A DNA stretch of 64,000 bases from Triangularia verruculosa (lineage: Eukaryota; Ascomycota; Sordariomycetes; Sordariales; Podosporaceae): positions 1-64,000 of the forward strand of contig MU863958.1 in assembly GCA_033296885.1 (NCBI GenBank). Direction: 5' to 3'. The first letter of the stretch is position 1. Every line of letters begins with the position of its first letter. A program made the translations under genes and the position numbers. This document shows positions 10,038-21,705 of this stretch, piece by piece. Below the pieces are notes generated by a model that saw only the letters and a program-made list of their open reading frames with translations, was not told where the DNA came from and did not search any database.

Positions 10038-11153
10038 ATGCTTACCACCAAAAAGACCAAGACCACCAAACAACCACAGCAATTCGCAGTCCAAAATGGA
10101 CAAGTGATTGGTACCTCCCCCTCTCTCATCACTTTCCTTAGTTTCAGCTAACCCTCTCAAGGCGTCTTCATTCGCCGCAGTTCAACCTGGCAGAAAGTCA
10201 AGACCCAAACCAGCAAAGCTGTTAAAGTGGTCACGCCAAAACGCACCAATGTCGCTTTCTCCGCCGGTCGAGAGAGACTCCGTCGCGCTGGGGGAGGTGA
10301 AAATCAGACTTTTTACCGTGCTTCCTACCTCGCTCTACCACCCCAGAGACAATGGGACCTCTACATGGCTGGCTTAGCACCCCAAGGTGTCCCCGCCCCT
10401 CGCGGTCCTCCTCCGCCACAAAAAGGGATCACCCCAAGGCAGTACAAGACTGTCAATGTGATGTACTTGGCTAAGCCCTCCCCTACTGGTGTGCAGGCAG
10501 GGACTATCACGTATTTGCCAGATGCATTTGAGCTGGCAGCAAAGAAGAAGAAGCAGGTCAATCCTGACGCGCTGCCGTCTTTCCCAACACCAGGGCAGGG
10601 GGTTAAGATTGTGCAGAGGCCTATACAAGGACAGCCAATTCAGAGACCTACTGGTCAGCAGCAGCAGCAGCTGAGGGTTTCAACGCAGAGGCCGGTGCAG
10701 GTTGTTAGAATTCAACAGTCTCAGCCGCAGGTCCAGCAGCAATATGTGCAGGTTACTGCGCCGGTTACGCAGATTCAGAGGCCACAGATACAGCAGTTTG
10801 TCGCTATTCCTGTATCTCAGGTCCAAGGCGGTGTGAGGCCGGTCAGCCAGCTCGTTCAGAGGCCTGTGCCACAGCAGCAGGGTCAGCAACAGAGGCAGCA
10901 GAGACCGCAGACACAGTTTGTTGCTGTGCCTGTTCAGCAGGTGCAGCAGGTGCTGAGACCACAGCAGCAACAGCAGCAACATTTTGTGGTTTTGCAGACT
11001 GTGTCTCAACCGCAACCGCAACCGCAACCGCAACCGCAACCGCGGCAGCAGGTTCTCATGGTTCCTGCTGTGAATACTCAGCCTGTGAGACAGCAAGTGA
11101 GAACTGGAGGAAGGCGGGTTCCAGGGCAGAGTGTAGTCACTATGAGAGCATGA
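10038..11153 (+). CDS. Q/P-rich low-complexity protein, unknown function
   Basis: Exons 10038-10110 and 10162-11153 (51-nt intron, donor GTACCT, acceptor TCAAG) encode 354 residues. I do not recognise a family. The first 20 residues are Lys/Thr-rich (MLTTKKTKTTKQ). Residues 25-130 are basic and relatively ordered-looking (VKVVTPKRTNV, ENQTFYRASYLALP, a TVNVMYL strand), so a small folded N-terminal part is possible. From about 180 to the end the protein is mostly Gln with Val and Pro: QFVAIPVSQVQ and QFVAVPVQQVQ are imperfect internal copies, and a perfect CAACCG hexanucleotide array encodes alternating Gln-Pro. The composition is prion-like or transcription-cofactor-like. No signal peptide or membrane segment is visible. 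It may be nuclear, but this is only inference. Confidence 0.7.
11007..11042 (+). repeat. Hexanucleotide microsatellite (CAACCG)x6
   Basis: Six perfect CAACCG units inside the Q-rich gene. They encode a Gln-Pro alternation and are a likely site of length variation. Confidence 0.9.
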
Positions 11154-11701
11154 GGCATTTCAGACATACTCTGACAAACATCTCTGTGTATGGGAAGTTG
11201 GATACCTAGGTAGGTACCTGGGTGGTGTGATGTTTACCAGGTCATGATTGACGTTCCCTTTGTCTACCGGATGGAAGGTTTTTTTCTTTGCCAATAGTTA
11301 GAAATAGGATTGGGTACAGGTCATCTATTGCGTGGTTTATAGGTTACCTAGGTAATTTATCATGCTCTCTGGGGTTAAATTATGGTCTCAGACACATTTG
11401 ACCTTCTTTTACCGGCTTTAGACTAAGGCATCTTTTACCGCCTTGAACCTATTTTTCAATGCCATAGTATTCACACTTTGCAATGCCAGTCATTCTGCTA
11501 CACCTGTTTCCTACGTTGCAGTCTCTCTTTTTTTTGTCCAGGGCGTTGGCCCAAGGTGGGCATTGCGCCAATCAGATACAGCGGCTCGTAAAGCTCCGAT
11601 ACAACGGCACGTGAATTTGCACATCTGAGAAAGCGAGGTCATCCTCTTCACCGGTTGTTCCTCCTGAACTCCTGGTCCCATATATTGGACAATCAGTGAA
11701 G
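11154..11701. other. Intergenic with degenerate repeat copy
   Basis: Holds TACCTAGGTAGGTACCT near 11206 and TTACCTAGGTAA near 11344. From about 11420 it contains a diverged copy of the dispersed repeat found twice near 48.8-49.1 kb. A CACGTG lies near 11609, in the promoter of the downstream gene. A tract of T precedes GTCCAGGGCG. Confidence 0.5.
11420..11552 (+). repeat. Dispersed degenerate repeat, copy A
   Basis: The stretch CTATTTTTCAATGCCATAG continuing to TTTGCAATGCCAG, then a T tract and GTCCAGGGCGT, matches the order CTATCTTTCAATAC, TTTGCAGTGCCAG, T tract, GTCCAGGACGT near 48.8 kb. An extra 38 nt or so separates the two halves here. It is probably a relic of a transposable element. 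Confidence 0.5.
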
Positions 11702-14700
11702 ATGTTTCTTCAAGATCCACCAGATCGATTTTCAGGCATCATTTCGAGGCACGACCCTCGGGAGCCTTTGCCAGCAGAACTCCAGAATGCGCTCTCCCTG
11801 TCCCAGGACCGACAGCCCAACTCGCACCTGCCAGAAGCAGCAGCACCCCTCACTTACACAACACACACACCTTCAGAAAATTGCGACCGGACGACAACAT
11901 CACCGCACCCAAAGCTCCCAACTTACACGGTCCATGAACCATCTCTTCGCCGAAATGTGCTCCCTCCCACCTCAATCTCGATTGAAGCCTCTATCATACA
12001 AGACACCGCCAGCGTTACAGTTGCCCAGCTGTTTTGGAACGACTCGGACAGCATCATCAAAGAGGCGGCCTACACATTTCCTCTACCATCTGGCTGCACT
12101 GTTACCAGCTTCCATTGTTGTATTGGCCATGGGAAGGTTCTGACAGGCAATGTCACATTGAAGGACGATGCCCTTGAGGCATCTCAGCAGGAACCCAACA
12201 ACCTTACCACCAGAGCGATATTTTACGAACAAGATACTGTAGACCTATTCAGAACAAACCTTGGGAATCTACCAGCCCAAACCAAGATCCTGGTCACCCT
12301 CACATACATCACTCTTCTCAAGCACCACTTTGTCGACCGTAAGGGCACCGCCAGACTCGTTATTCCAACATGTATCGCGAGCCGTTACGGTGACATACCT
12401 CAAAATGACAACGACGCTGCCTCTACATCCATTCCTGAATTCCTGACGATACAAGTTGAGGTGATTGAGGCCAGAAAGATATTTTCAGTCACCAGCCCTA
12501 CACATAAGGTCTGCGTTGAAAATCCGCCCGACACACGCGCCGCCACCTCTTTTGCAGACCTTGCTGGCAAAGACACCCATAGCAGCATCGAAACGGTCCT
12601 GGTGAAACTAGAGTCGGGCTCTACCTTTCTTGATCGTGACTTTGTCCTTGACATTGTGACTGAGGAGTGCGGCGATGATAATGAATCACCACAAGCATGG
12701 ATCGAAAGACATCCCACGCTACCCAATCAACAAGCGCTCATGTTGACCATCCCAGCTGGCTTTACCAAACGGACGCTCAACCCTTCCCCCAACACCGAGA
12801 TCATTCTCTTGGCGGACCTGTCAGGATTCATGGTTGGCAAAATATTCCCCGTGCAGGCGGCCATGCAACTTTTCCTGAAAGGCATACCCCAGGGCTGCAT
12901 GTTCAATATCGGGTGTGCTGGCACGAGTTACAAATCATGGCAGCCTAATTCGGCCGAGTACAGCGAGGCATCATATCACTCTGCTGCCTCATGGGTTGAA
13001 GCCAACTTTCACCCTACCATGGGGGCTTTGGACTGACTCCAGCTGTCAAGGCTGCGGTGACTGGGCGTGACGGGAGACTCCCAACAGACATCATCATTCT
13101 GACAGATAGAGAAACGTGGATGTTGTGTGATACGTTTGAGTACATTTGGAAACAGCGGGATCTGACTCAGGGCCGGGTGCGGTTTTCTGCCTTGGGCATT
13201 GGCGAAGCAGTCTCTTATTCTCTGGTTGAGGGCATTGCCAAGTCTGGAGGGGGATATGCTGACGTAGTTCGAGAGGCTAGTGAAGGCAACTGGGAGGACA
13301 GATTTGTAAGCATGGCGGAGGCAGCACTCATGAACGACCATCCAGGACCCATGCATATCAAGGTTCAAGTCATGGGAGATGACGGCAACAGTCGAGGTAT
13401 TGGGAACTTCTGCTTCCACCAATCTTACAACTGGGCTGCGCACTTTGCTAACCGTCTGACAGTCTCTGATATTCCAAATGCTGAACAGTCTCCCGCGGAT
13501 TCATGGATGCTTAGTCCGTTCAACAAAAGCCGGATTTATGTCCTCTTTGACTCTATCAAGTCATCGGAGCATATTATCAGCATCACGTTCACGGCTGATG
13601 CCGATGCTGATTATGGGCGCAAATCCTGGCACATTCCTGTGGCAACTCTCAAGAAGACCAACACAATGATTCATCAACTAGCTGCCCTGTCTATGCTCGA
13701 CGATCTTGAACGGGGTCGACTCTTTATCCACCTGGGCCCCAGTCACCCCTCTTATGATTCTGAGGACGAAATAAACCGAGTGCGCAAGGAGGCAGAGAGA
13801 ATTGCCTGCAAGTGGTCACTTGTCTCTAAATGGACGAGCTTCTTTCTGAAAGAAGAGCTCTCTCATGCGCAGTCAGACGGTACATCGCGCACAGAAGGCG
13901 GTGCCGGGGATGACTTATTGCAAACACAGGGGTCGACAAGCCACCTCGCCATGCAAGAGGAGGAAGCACCATCGAACCCCACCTCTAGTCCTGTTCTCAC
14001 GGGACGACTCATTCCGGCTCGTGTTACCGGGAGCCGTCCTAATTCCCAACAACTGCAAGCTGCTATCACTCGAGCGAAGCATTCGCAAATTTTGGCTGAG
14101 CAACAAGCAGATGCCCTGACTCAAGCGAAGCAAGCACAGCAACTGGACGCGGCCCAAGAGCAGGCTATGCAACGTGCAGTTGACATGGCAAAACAACAAG
14201 CTGGGGCTCAACATCTTCTTATGCGTCAATATCAACTCGTGTTTCAACAGCAAGAAATGGCTCAACGGCAACCTATGGCTATGGATCGCCAGAGGCAACA
14301 ATATATGGCAGCCCAACAGCGGCCACAGCAACCTGCAATGGTCCAAGTGAATCCAGGACTACACCAAACAACCGCCGTCAATGTCCCCAAAATTATCACC
14401 AGCGAGAAGGAGCATAGGCCCTCCGAAAAGCCCAAGCCAAACGAAGCCGAGTCCCCAGCTCCAACACCCACACCAAGCAGCGAAACTAACATACCAAGCG
14501 AAGCCATGAAAAATTACATGATAGCACTTAGCCGGTATGCCGCCGAAAGGAAACCAGGACCCGTGATTTTAGCCCGGGCGCCCATCCTCTACACAAGAGT
14601 TGATCCGCTGCCAGCACCTGCACCACCCATAACAGCCCAATCACGGACAGAAAACCGCATCATCTCTCAACTCCTCCGCTTCCAATCTCCCATGGGCTAC

Positions 14701-15120
14701 TTTGCTACCGCGTACCCTCTCGAGGCCGGCCAGACCACCCCTACTTTGTCTGCCGCCGCCAGCTCAGTCGAGGAAGAAAGCACTCACCCCGCGCTTCTTG
14801 GCGAATTCTTGGGGAAAGAGATCACCAACAGGCTGCATCTTCTCCGGGAGGAAGACAGCGAGGCCAATCTCTTTGGGGAGAGCTCGCTGAAAGAGAGGAA
14901 CCTGTTCACCACTGCCGTCTGTGTGCTTCTCGAGCGGGACTTTGCCTCCAGGAGAAAACTGTGGGTATTAATGCGCAACAAGGCGGATTGGTACCTAAAG
15001 GAGCATCTCGAGCGAGTGAATGAGGCTTTTGAGAAGGTGAAGACTGCGCTGGAGGGCGTCAAGATCGAAGAGTACGAATCGCCGCAGGAGTCCCGCGATG
15101 TAGTTGAGGAAATGAGGTAG
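11702..15120 (+). CDS. VIT and von Willebrand A domain protein with apparent single-base frameshift
   Basis: A fungal protein of the VIT-vWA type, with the architecture also found in inter-alpha-trypsin inhibitor heavy chains and PARP4. Molecular role in fungi is unknown; protein-protein interaction is likely. The VIT domain covers about residues 75-220 (SISIEASIIQDTASVTVAQLF, FPLPSGCTVTSF, FYEQDTVDLFRTNLG). The vWA domain starts near EIILLADLSGFMVGK. The frame breaks at 13021-13025, where five G give a stop (GCT TTG GAC TGA); one extra base would read straight into the downstream frame, whose translation LTPAVKAAVTGRDGRLPTD is exactly the next piece of a vWA domain. The second part contains a long Gln-rich region (14050-14360) and a C-terminal domain with LLERDFASRRKLWVLM, as in related proteins. 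The MIDAS motif is degenerate: DLSGF instead of DxSxS. Either the assembly lost a G or the gene is decaying. Confidence 0.75.
13021..13036 (+). other. Frameshift point in the vWA gene (G5 run and premature TGA)
   Basis: ATG GGG GCT TTG GAC TGA closes the upstream frame within the vWA domain. The coding potential continues at once in the next frame. A 48-nt GT...AG alternative (GTTGAAG to CTCCAG, across the run) would delete the conserved strand-loop and is less likely than a one-base loss. Confidence 0.65.
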
Positions 15121-15609
15121 CTAACAATCACGGTGGCGTAATCTCACAAAGCAGATGAAAGATAATCGGTCTTGGGCACCTACCTGTTCTGATGCGCTCG
15201 AGTCGTGGATAAAAGAAGAGATTGATAAGATGGTTAGCCACCCTGGAGGACAGTTGATAGGTCTTACAGGTTATCCCATTAGCATCAAGGATAGCTAATG
15301 GGCCTGGAAGAAAGCGAGCAATTCTTGCATATCTATTCAGAAACTTGGGTTCAAAGTAGACACGACGAAAGTATAATTGATGCCACCTTATTGTCTTGAT
15401 AAGGCGGCTTGATCGAGCCTTATGGAGGTCAACTGAGTGGAGATGAAGAACAGATGAGGCACCGGCTATGACAGATTACCATTGCCATTTCAATAACACT
15501 TCAAGCTACCACTATCACCCCTCACTCATCAGACCCCATCCATTCTCATTCCTTTCCCTTACAATGAAACACCAAACTCCCTACTCCCAACTCAATATTT
15601 CCATCTCCC
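15121..15609. other. Convergent 3' flanks, no gene seen
   Basis: About 490 nt between two convergent stop codons. No coding frame or repeat was recognised. Confidence 0.5.
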
Positions 15610-17382
15610 TCAAGCATGAATAGCCTGCTGAACCTCAGGGTAAACCGCCACCATCCGATGATACAAATCAGGATGATCTCTCATCATCACCTCCGGATCC
15701 CAAGCGCTAGCCACAAAGATGGTGTCAATACCGCTGCTAAGCGGGGTAGTGAACACATTGCAGATTTGTAGTCCTATCAGGAACGCAAAGGCCACCACCA
15801 CTGGTGTGAATCCTCCACCACTGTTGTACGAAGGGCTGGTAAAGACCATGTAGCAGTACGCCATCAAGGCAGTGGCATAGCCGACAAACATGGCGCCCAT
15901 GCCCAGGACAGGGCCAATGAGGCATTCGTTGACGAGAGCGTCGATACCGCGGTCCTTGATCATCCTATTTCACCGCTGTTAGTCACCTTCGTGGCAGAGA
16001 AAAAGCAGAGGCAATGCACGTACTTCCAGGTATCCTTCGCCGCCGGGATATACGCCTTCCCATAGAGCGCAATATGCGCGAAGGCATATCTGTTCAAGAA
16101 TTGAACCGCCCAATCCAACAGACCGATCAAGCACCCAACAATGCACCACAAAATCATGCCCAAGATATCACCATCCGACGAAGCCTGAGCCCTGGCCACG
16201 GAGCACAACTGTCTCAAGAAGTTGATGATAGCCACCACCAAGCTCCCCAGGCTGATACTGCCAAAGCTGTACGTCAAGCACCTCTTCAACGCTCCCCGCG
16301 TCACACCAGTTGGGTAGTTCCTCGAGTTGAAGTACCACGATCCATACACCCCCGCAATAGTGGTGTGAATCGTGTTCTTCAACCACTCCGAGATCCAGTA
16401 CGCAGCAAACGTGATGAAAGCAATCAAGCCGATCACCTTTCCGCTCGAGCAGCCACCAGCACCTTGCCTACAGGCAGGGTTGTTCGGATCAGGCTGATAC
16501 TTGACATACACGCTGACAAGCGTAACCGAGAACCACGCCGCAAACAGCGTCGCCAACAGCCCACCGATAGCGCTGACGAGATAGACATGCCCATACTTCT
16601 TCGCAACGTCGATAGCAGTCTGCAGCATCAACACGCTGAACGGAATACGCGAGCGCCAGCTGATGAAGCAGATGAGCTGGAAGACGGCAAAGATCAAGAA
16701 GACAATACCACCAGAGTAGTACTTCCTCGACAGCATGTAGAGCGCCGTCGCAAAACCGAGGACAACGTTGAGGATGCCGGTGATCCAGATAAACTGCTTT
16801 GTAAACTTCCTCGCAACCCACATGTACCCGTAGCTGAGAACGATAGCAGTAATTAGAACCCAGCCGAAGAGCCAGATGGTGTGCGTCGTCAGACCAAAGC
16901 TGTTGCGCTGGCCAGAGATACCTCCCGAGTTCACGTTACGAGTCGCAGCTGTCAGAAACACAAACAGGTCAGCTTCAGACCCTTCCAACCCAACATCAAC
17001 CGGACGAACACAGGTACATACCATATCCCTGAATCGATATGGCACTCACAGCCACAAACCCAGCACACGTCGCCAAAAACAAGATGCCCGCCCACAAATC
17101 ATTCCACTTTGGCTTCTGCACCGCAAACACCTCCTCATAACTCGGAGGCGGCCCCATCTTCCCATCCGGCCCAGGCGGCGGCGCGGTATACCCATTGTGA
17201 TACCCCCCATCATTCATCGGAACATTATCATAACCCCCTCCGCTCGGCGGAGGAGGAGGCGGTCGGTTGTAGTATGCATTCTGCGGCTGTTGCATCTCAT
17301 AGCTGTTCTGTGGTGGAGGATACTGCTGCCCCCCATGTGGCGGGCTGTAGTAATTCGCGGCTTCACCGCCTTGGTATGCCAT
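15610..17382 (-). CDS. PNS1: PNS1, choline transporter-like (CTL/SLC44) membrane protein
   Basis: A multi-span plasma-membrane protein of the CTL/SLC44 family; yeast Pns1 is the reference member and its transport substrate is not settled. Exons 17382-17022, 16948-16024 and 15964-15610 (introns 73 and 59 nt, donors GTATGT and GTACGT) give 546 residues, the usual length. The N-terminal cytosolic tail (1-100) is rich in Tyr, Pro and Gly (QQYPPPQ, NRPPPPPPSGGG, PPPSYEEVF). After KWNDLWAGILFLAT there are about ten hydrophobic segments. Family marks include the Cys-containing loop, KNTIHTTIAGVYGSWYF, TRGALKRCLTYSFGSISLGSL, and the C-terminal AYIPAAKDTW with MIKDRGIDALVNECLIGPVL. The N-terminal PPSYEEV could act as a PY-type motif for a Rsp5-like ubiquitin ligase, which is inference. 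Confidence 0.92.
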
Positions 17383-18192
17383 TCTGTTTTTTTTTGTTTT
17401 TGGTGCGATCGATCGTCGTGTTGTTGTTGCTCAAGCTAGCTTTCTTGCTAGCTTTTTGAAAAGCTGTCGACTGACTGTTGACACAGAAGGCAGCCAGCAA
17501 AGCCTCGTCGGGCTCACGCAGAAGAAAATAGAGAACAAGAGACAGAAAGAAGATGAAGAATGGATGAAAATCCCAACGTCGCGCAACATGAGATTGGATT
17601 GTTTGACAGGGCCAGCGAACCTACCGTGGACTGGTGGAATGTCTTGGGTTGTGGACTGGTTTAATGACGTAAAGGATGTGATTGGGGGGCAAGGTGCCAA
17701 GCCTGACGTTGATCAGCACGGGGTGCACCTCGCTAATCTGGTGTGGCCGGATGGATCCGCTTCCCGAGCTCCTTCAGCTGCTGCTGCTACTCCAAGCTCT
17801 CAGCCCCCAGGCAGTTTGAGTCTATCACTGTCAAAGCTCCTTAGGCCTGTTCAACATGGTTCCCGTGAAGCTTCTCAGACTCGGACCAGACGTGAACTGC
17901 TGGTACGTGTACGCTTCAAAATCAAGACCTTCATGGGGTAGATGGTGAATCGCTTTGTCGCCTAGAAAACTGCCAAGCCGCCAAGACGGTTTGCGGCACA
18001 CCAAGACGGTTTTCGGCACAGGGCGTCATCGCCGCACCCATGCCCCTATCGGTTGCCCCGTCAGATGTTTACTTGGTTCGACCATGGCACTTGAGCAATG
18101 CAACCGCAGTGTGGTTCAAGGGCACTTTAAAAGTCCTACAGGATGTTTCTAATATTCCAACATACTTGCATAACCGCATTTAACAGACAATC
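17383..18192. other. Intergenic, promoter of PNS1 gene and 3' flank of GUS1
   Basis: Open frames here are short and overlap without coding character. A near-tandem AAGACGGTTTGCGGCAC / AAGACGGTTTTCGGCAC pair lies at about 17984-18018. A T-rich tract precedes the PNS1 start. Confidence 0.5.
17982..18019 (+). repeat. Short direct repeat, about 19 nt twice
   Basis: GCCAAGACGGTTTGCGGCACA is followed directly by CCAAGACGGTTTTCGGCACA, differing at one or two positions. It is probably a small tandem duplication with no assigned role. Confidence 0.7.
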
Positions 18193-20353
18193 TTACTTGG
18201 ATCCAGTCTTGCCAGTGGGAATAGCGAAGAGAACAAGCTTCTTCTCCTCACCCTCCTTCCAGTCATCGAGACCCTTATCCACGCGGTAGTAGCCCCGCCT
18301 CTCCAGCTGGATAATATCATCCTTCTTGAGCTGGGCAGTAGCCTCATCGCAGAAGGCCTCCTCCATGGTAGAGGTGGTTGGGTTCAAGAAGTCCTCCATG
18401 TTATCCTCCTCCTGGAGGGTGTCTTTGGTGATAAGATAGTCGAAATCCCAGAGCTCGGCAGGTACCAGAGTCTGGCTCGAGGCGAGCCAGGTGACCTTCT
18501 TCTCGGTCGTCTTAACATCGCCCTTTGCGACGTTGAGCTCGCAAGTCAACGAAGTGATAGGGTCACCCTCAGGGATGTTGCGAACAAACGCATTGCCCCA
18601 GGCCATGAGAGTGATTTCTTCGCCCTCTTTGAAGCTCTTGGCATCGGCTTGATCGAGCAGTATCTCGGGACCAAAGGCTACCTTCTTCGTGCCAATCTCC
18701 TTGTTCTTGGGGTGCTTAGGCCTGTCTTCCTGGAAGGCCTCAGCAGGAGCCTCGGCACCTGTGACAGCCACCTTGACCAAATCCTTCTTGAGAAGAGCAG
18801 TGTGACGAGGGGCAACGGGGTCGATATGCTTCTTGTTGGTGGCCCAGAACTTGGTCCAGTCCATGGTGACTACGTTGCGGCTAGGTCCCTGTTGCGGCTG
18901 TTAGTTTGTTTGGCGAGCAAGAGAAAGTGACAGGGAAAGACATACCTGGGCGATGATGAATTCACGCAGAGCGGCAATACCCATCCCGCGTCTTCTGACG
19001 CCACGAATTGTCGGCATACGGGGGTCATCCCATCCCCAGACCTTTCCAGTGTCCACGAGCTTAGCAAGCTTGCGCTTGGAGAGGAAAGTCCTGATGAAGT
19101 TCATGCGCGCAAAATCCCACATATGGACTTTGCGGATTTGAAGGGTTTCCTGAAACCAGGCATACTGAGGGTTGCGATCAGTATACTCGGTTGATCTCAG
19201 AGCGTGAGTGACACCCTCATAGCTATCGACAACTGGGAAACAAATTGTCAGTCTGACTGGCGAGCAGCAGGCGGCGGCAGAGAGTCAACTTACCCGGGCA
19301 AGCAAAGTCATACATGGGGTATATCTTCCACTTGGTGCCAGTACGGTGGTGGGGCGTCTCGACATTGCAGCGGTAGATAACTGGACAAAAGATTGTTAGC
19401 TTGTGTGGCGCGCAAGAGAGAGGTAGTACGGAGACAGACCTGGGTCGCGCATCGCCTTGTTTGGATTGTCAACAGAGAGCTTCGCACGAAGGCAGTTGGC
19501 AAGGCCTTCCTCGCTGCCCTGGCGCATCTCCTCAAAGATACGCAGGTTCTCCTCCACAGATCTGTCACGACGCTTGGAAGCAATGCCGTTCCATCTCTCG
19601 TTACGCATAGTCTCCTGGTCGGTATCATCGGTATACGCGTGTCCTTCCTTGATCATCCTGATCGCCATATCGTAAAGGTAATCAAAGTAGTCGCTGGTGT
19701 AGGTGAGCGTATCACACTTGATGCCCATCATGGCAAGATCCTCAATGATCGCATCCTGGTACTCCTCCTTTTCTTTGTCCGGGTTCGTATCATCGAGGCG
19801 AAGGCGAAGCTGGCCCTTGTACTGCTCGGCAAAGTACCAGGAGAGAAGGGCAGCCTTGGCGTGTCCAATATGAAGGTACCCTGAAGGCTCGGGCAAGAAC
19901 CTGGTCACCACACCCTGGTCTATCAACAAGTTTGTCAGCACACTGATTTCCAGTTAAGGCCTCAATAGTGCTAGTAATTGGTCTAAGTGACCTATACCTA
20001 CCAGTGTTCTGGAGGTTGAGGGCATAAGAACCACCGGCCTTGCTGGCGGCAGCGACCTTGGCCTTGGCAGCAGCATCCTTCGCCTTGATCTCCTCCTGAA
20101 TCTCAGGGTGCATGACCTCAATGAACTCAAACCAGCGAGCAAGGTTGGCGAGGCTTCCGCGCTTGATAAAAGAAAAGGCAGCACGGTTGCCGCGGAGGGC
20201 CTGCCAGACTTTGGTGTCCAGCTCACTAAGAGTGTAGCCATTCAGATAGGTGCGGAGGATGAGATGCTTATCGATGGACTGCAGGCGGGGCTCGATTGAG
20301 CGAAAGTCGGCCGTGAGAAGGGCCTCAATGGGGTGGAGGTCTTGCAGCTTCAT
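18193..20353 (-). CDS. GUS1: Cytosolic glutamyl-tRNA synthetase
   Basis: Charges tRNA-Glu with glutamate in the cytosol. Five exons fit: 20353-20002, 19919-19440, 19380-19294, 19232-18946 and 18888-18193; all junctions are GT...AG and all phases close, giving 633 residues. Residues 1-115 form the N-terminal GST-C-like/appended domain with a Lys/Ala-rich linker. The class I catalytic core begins VVTRFLPEPSGYLHIGHAKAAL, with the HIGH box at 134-137. LRLDDTNPDKEKEEY, WKIYPMYDFACP and the eukaryotic version of the KMSKS loop, LSKRK at 357-361, follow. The C-terminal half is the beta-barrel anticodon-binding domain typical of archaeal and eukaryotic GluRS. The eukaryotic-type core rules out the mitochondrial enzyme. 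Divergent from the mitochondrial L1 gene with 378 nt between starts. Confidence 0.95.
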
Positions 20354-20731
20354 GGCGACGGCGGCGAGGATGACACTTGTGGGATAGCTCTAGGAAATCG
20401 TTCTAAGGTGATGTAGTGAGACTGAGAGTCACCAAGATTTTGGAGGGGCACCAAAAACAACCCCACTGCGCTCAAACAGCTCCGAGTCTGAACGCGGGGT
20501 TTCTGCCGCCATGCCAACCGTTTCGGTTAGGCGGTGAAGTTCGAAGCTCATTGGACCCTGGCACAAACGAGCGTTTTTGGAGCCTAACATCCCAGGCCAC
20601 AAACTTTGAACGGACCGGGGTCCAACTTTTTTTCTGAAGCAGCAGTAAGACAGCAATTGAACAGCGGGAGAGAGAGACGGAGGCTCGCGACGTTGCGGTT
20701 TGCGAATCTACAGCTTTGACGGCACTTGGCG
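20354..20731. promoter_or_regulatory. Divergent promoter GUS1 / mitochondrial L1
   Basis: The 378 nt between the two start codons must serve both translation-related genes. No TATA box is obvious, as is common for housekeeping genes. Confidence 0.45.
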
Positions 20732-21705
20732 ATGGCTTCCACAACCCAATGCCTTGCCTCTTTGGCAAGGCTCAGCCTGTCCACACCAGCCAGACCAACA
20801 GTCTGCTCAACAATACCAAAATTCCTCGTGCCGTCGGTTGCGACAGCGCAGGTCCGACATGCTTCGGGCGGTGGTGGTGGGGGCATGCGCAAGAAGCCCG
20901 TGAAGAAGAAGAAGGCCTACAAGGCATACCGCAGCTACGACCTGGCACCAATGGAGCAATTCACACTCTGTGATGCCATGAGGTAAGCCTCAGTTCTAGT
21001 CACCCAGCCAACTGGCACATCGTTGCTTACTATCCATGAAGGTACCTCCGTGCTGCCGAAGTTGGACATCCACCCACAACTATCAAGTACGACCTCGCGG
21101 TCAAGGTTAGGACTCACAAGAGTGGTCCCGTTCTTCGAAGCGCCATTCGGTTGCCTTTCCCCGTCAAGACCGATACCCGTATCGGTGTTATCTGCCCCGA
21201 AGGCAGCGCCTTAGCCACCGAGGCTCAACAACTTGGTGCCGTAGCGGTGGGAGAGGAGAGCTTATTCGAGGCCATTCGACGGGGGGAAATCGCCTTCAAC
21301 AAATTGATCTGCCATACCGACAGTCAAGAAGCTCTAAAACAGGCCCAGGTCGCCAGGATCCTCGGTCCTAAGGGTCTGATGCCAAACCCCAAGCGTGGAA
21401 CTATCACCAGCGATCTCAAGGCGACGATGCAGGATTTGATTGGTGCGGACGAGTACAGGGAAAGAACCGGTGTTGTGAGAATGGCGGTTGGGCAGCTCGG
21501 TTTCACGCCACGGATGCTTGCGGATAACATCAAGGCGTTGATGTCCAAGCTCATGGACAACATCAACCAGTTGGATGACAACATGCCCAAAGCGATTGAC
21601 GAGGTTGTATTGAGCACAACCCACGGTCCAGGAATCAGCTTAAACGGTGAATTTGCCCCAACAGACGACAAGATCAAGCCGGAACACCTTGCCACTGTAA
21701 TGTAG
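20732..21705 (+). CDS. MRPL1: Mitochondrial large-subunit ribosomal protein uL1m
   Basis: A structural protein of the mitochondrial ribosome, at the L1 stalk that handles exit of deacylated tRNA. Exons 20732-20982 and 21042-21705 (59-nt intron, donor GTAAGC) encode 304 residues. The N terminus is a basic, Ser/Ala/Arg-rich mitochondrial presequence ending near VRHASGGGGGG and KKPVKKKKAYKAYR. The L1 fold follows, with RTHKSGPVLRSAIRLPFPVKT, a VICPEGS strand, and the L1 signature ILGPKGLMPNPKRGT. The start was taken at the ATG after GGCG; no upstream in-frame ATG gives a better presequence. Confidence 0.95.

Noticed and set aside
12992..13039. 48-nt GT...AG segment spanning the vWA frameshift as an intron
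   Set aside because: It would delete the conserved strand and loop of the vWA domain and has a weak GTTGAA donor. A single-base loss in the G run explains the data better.
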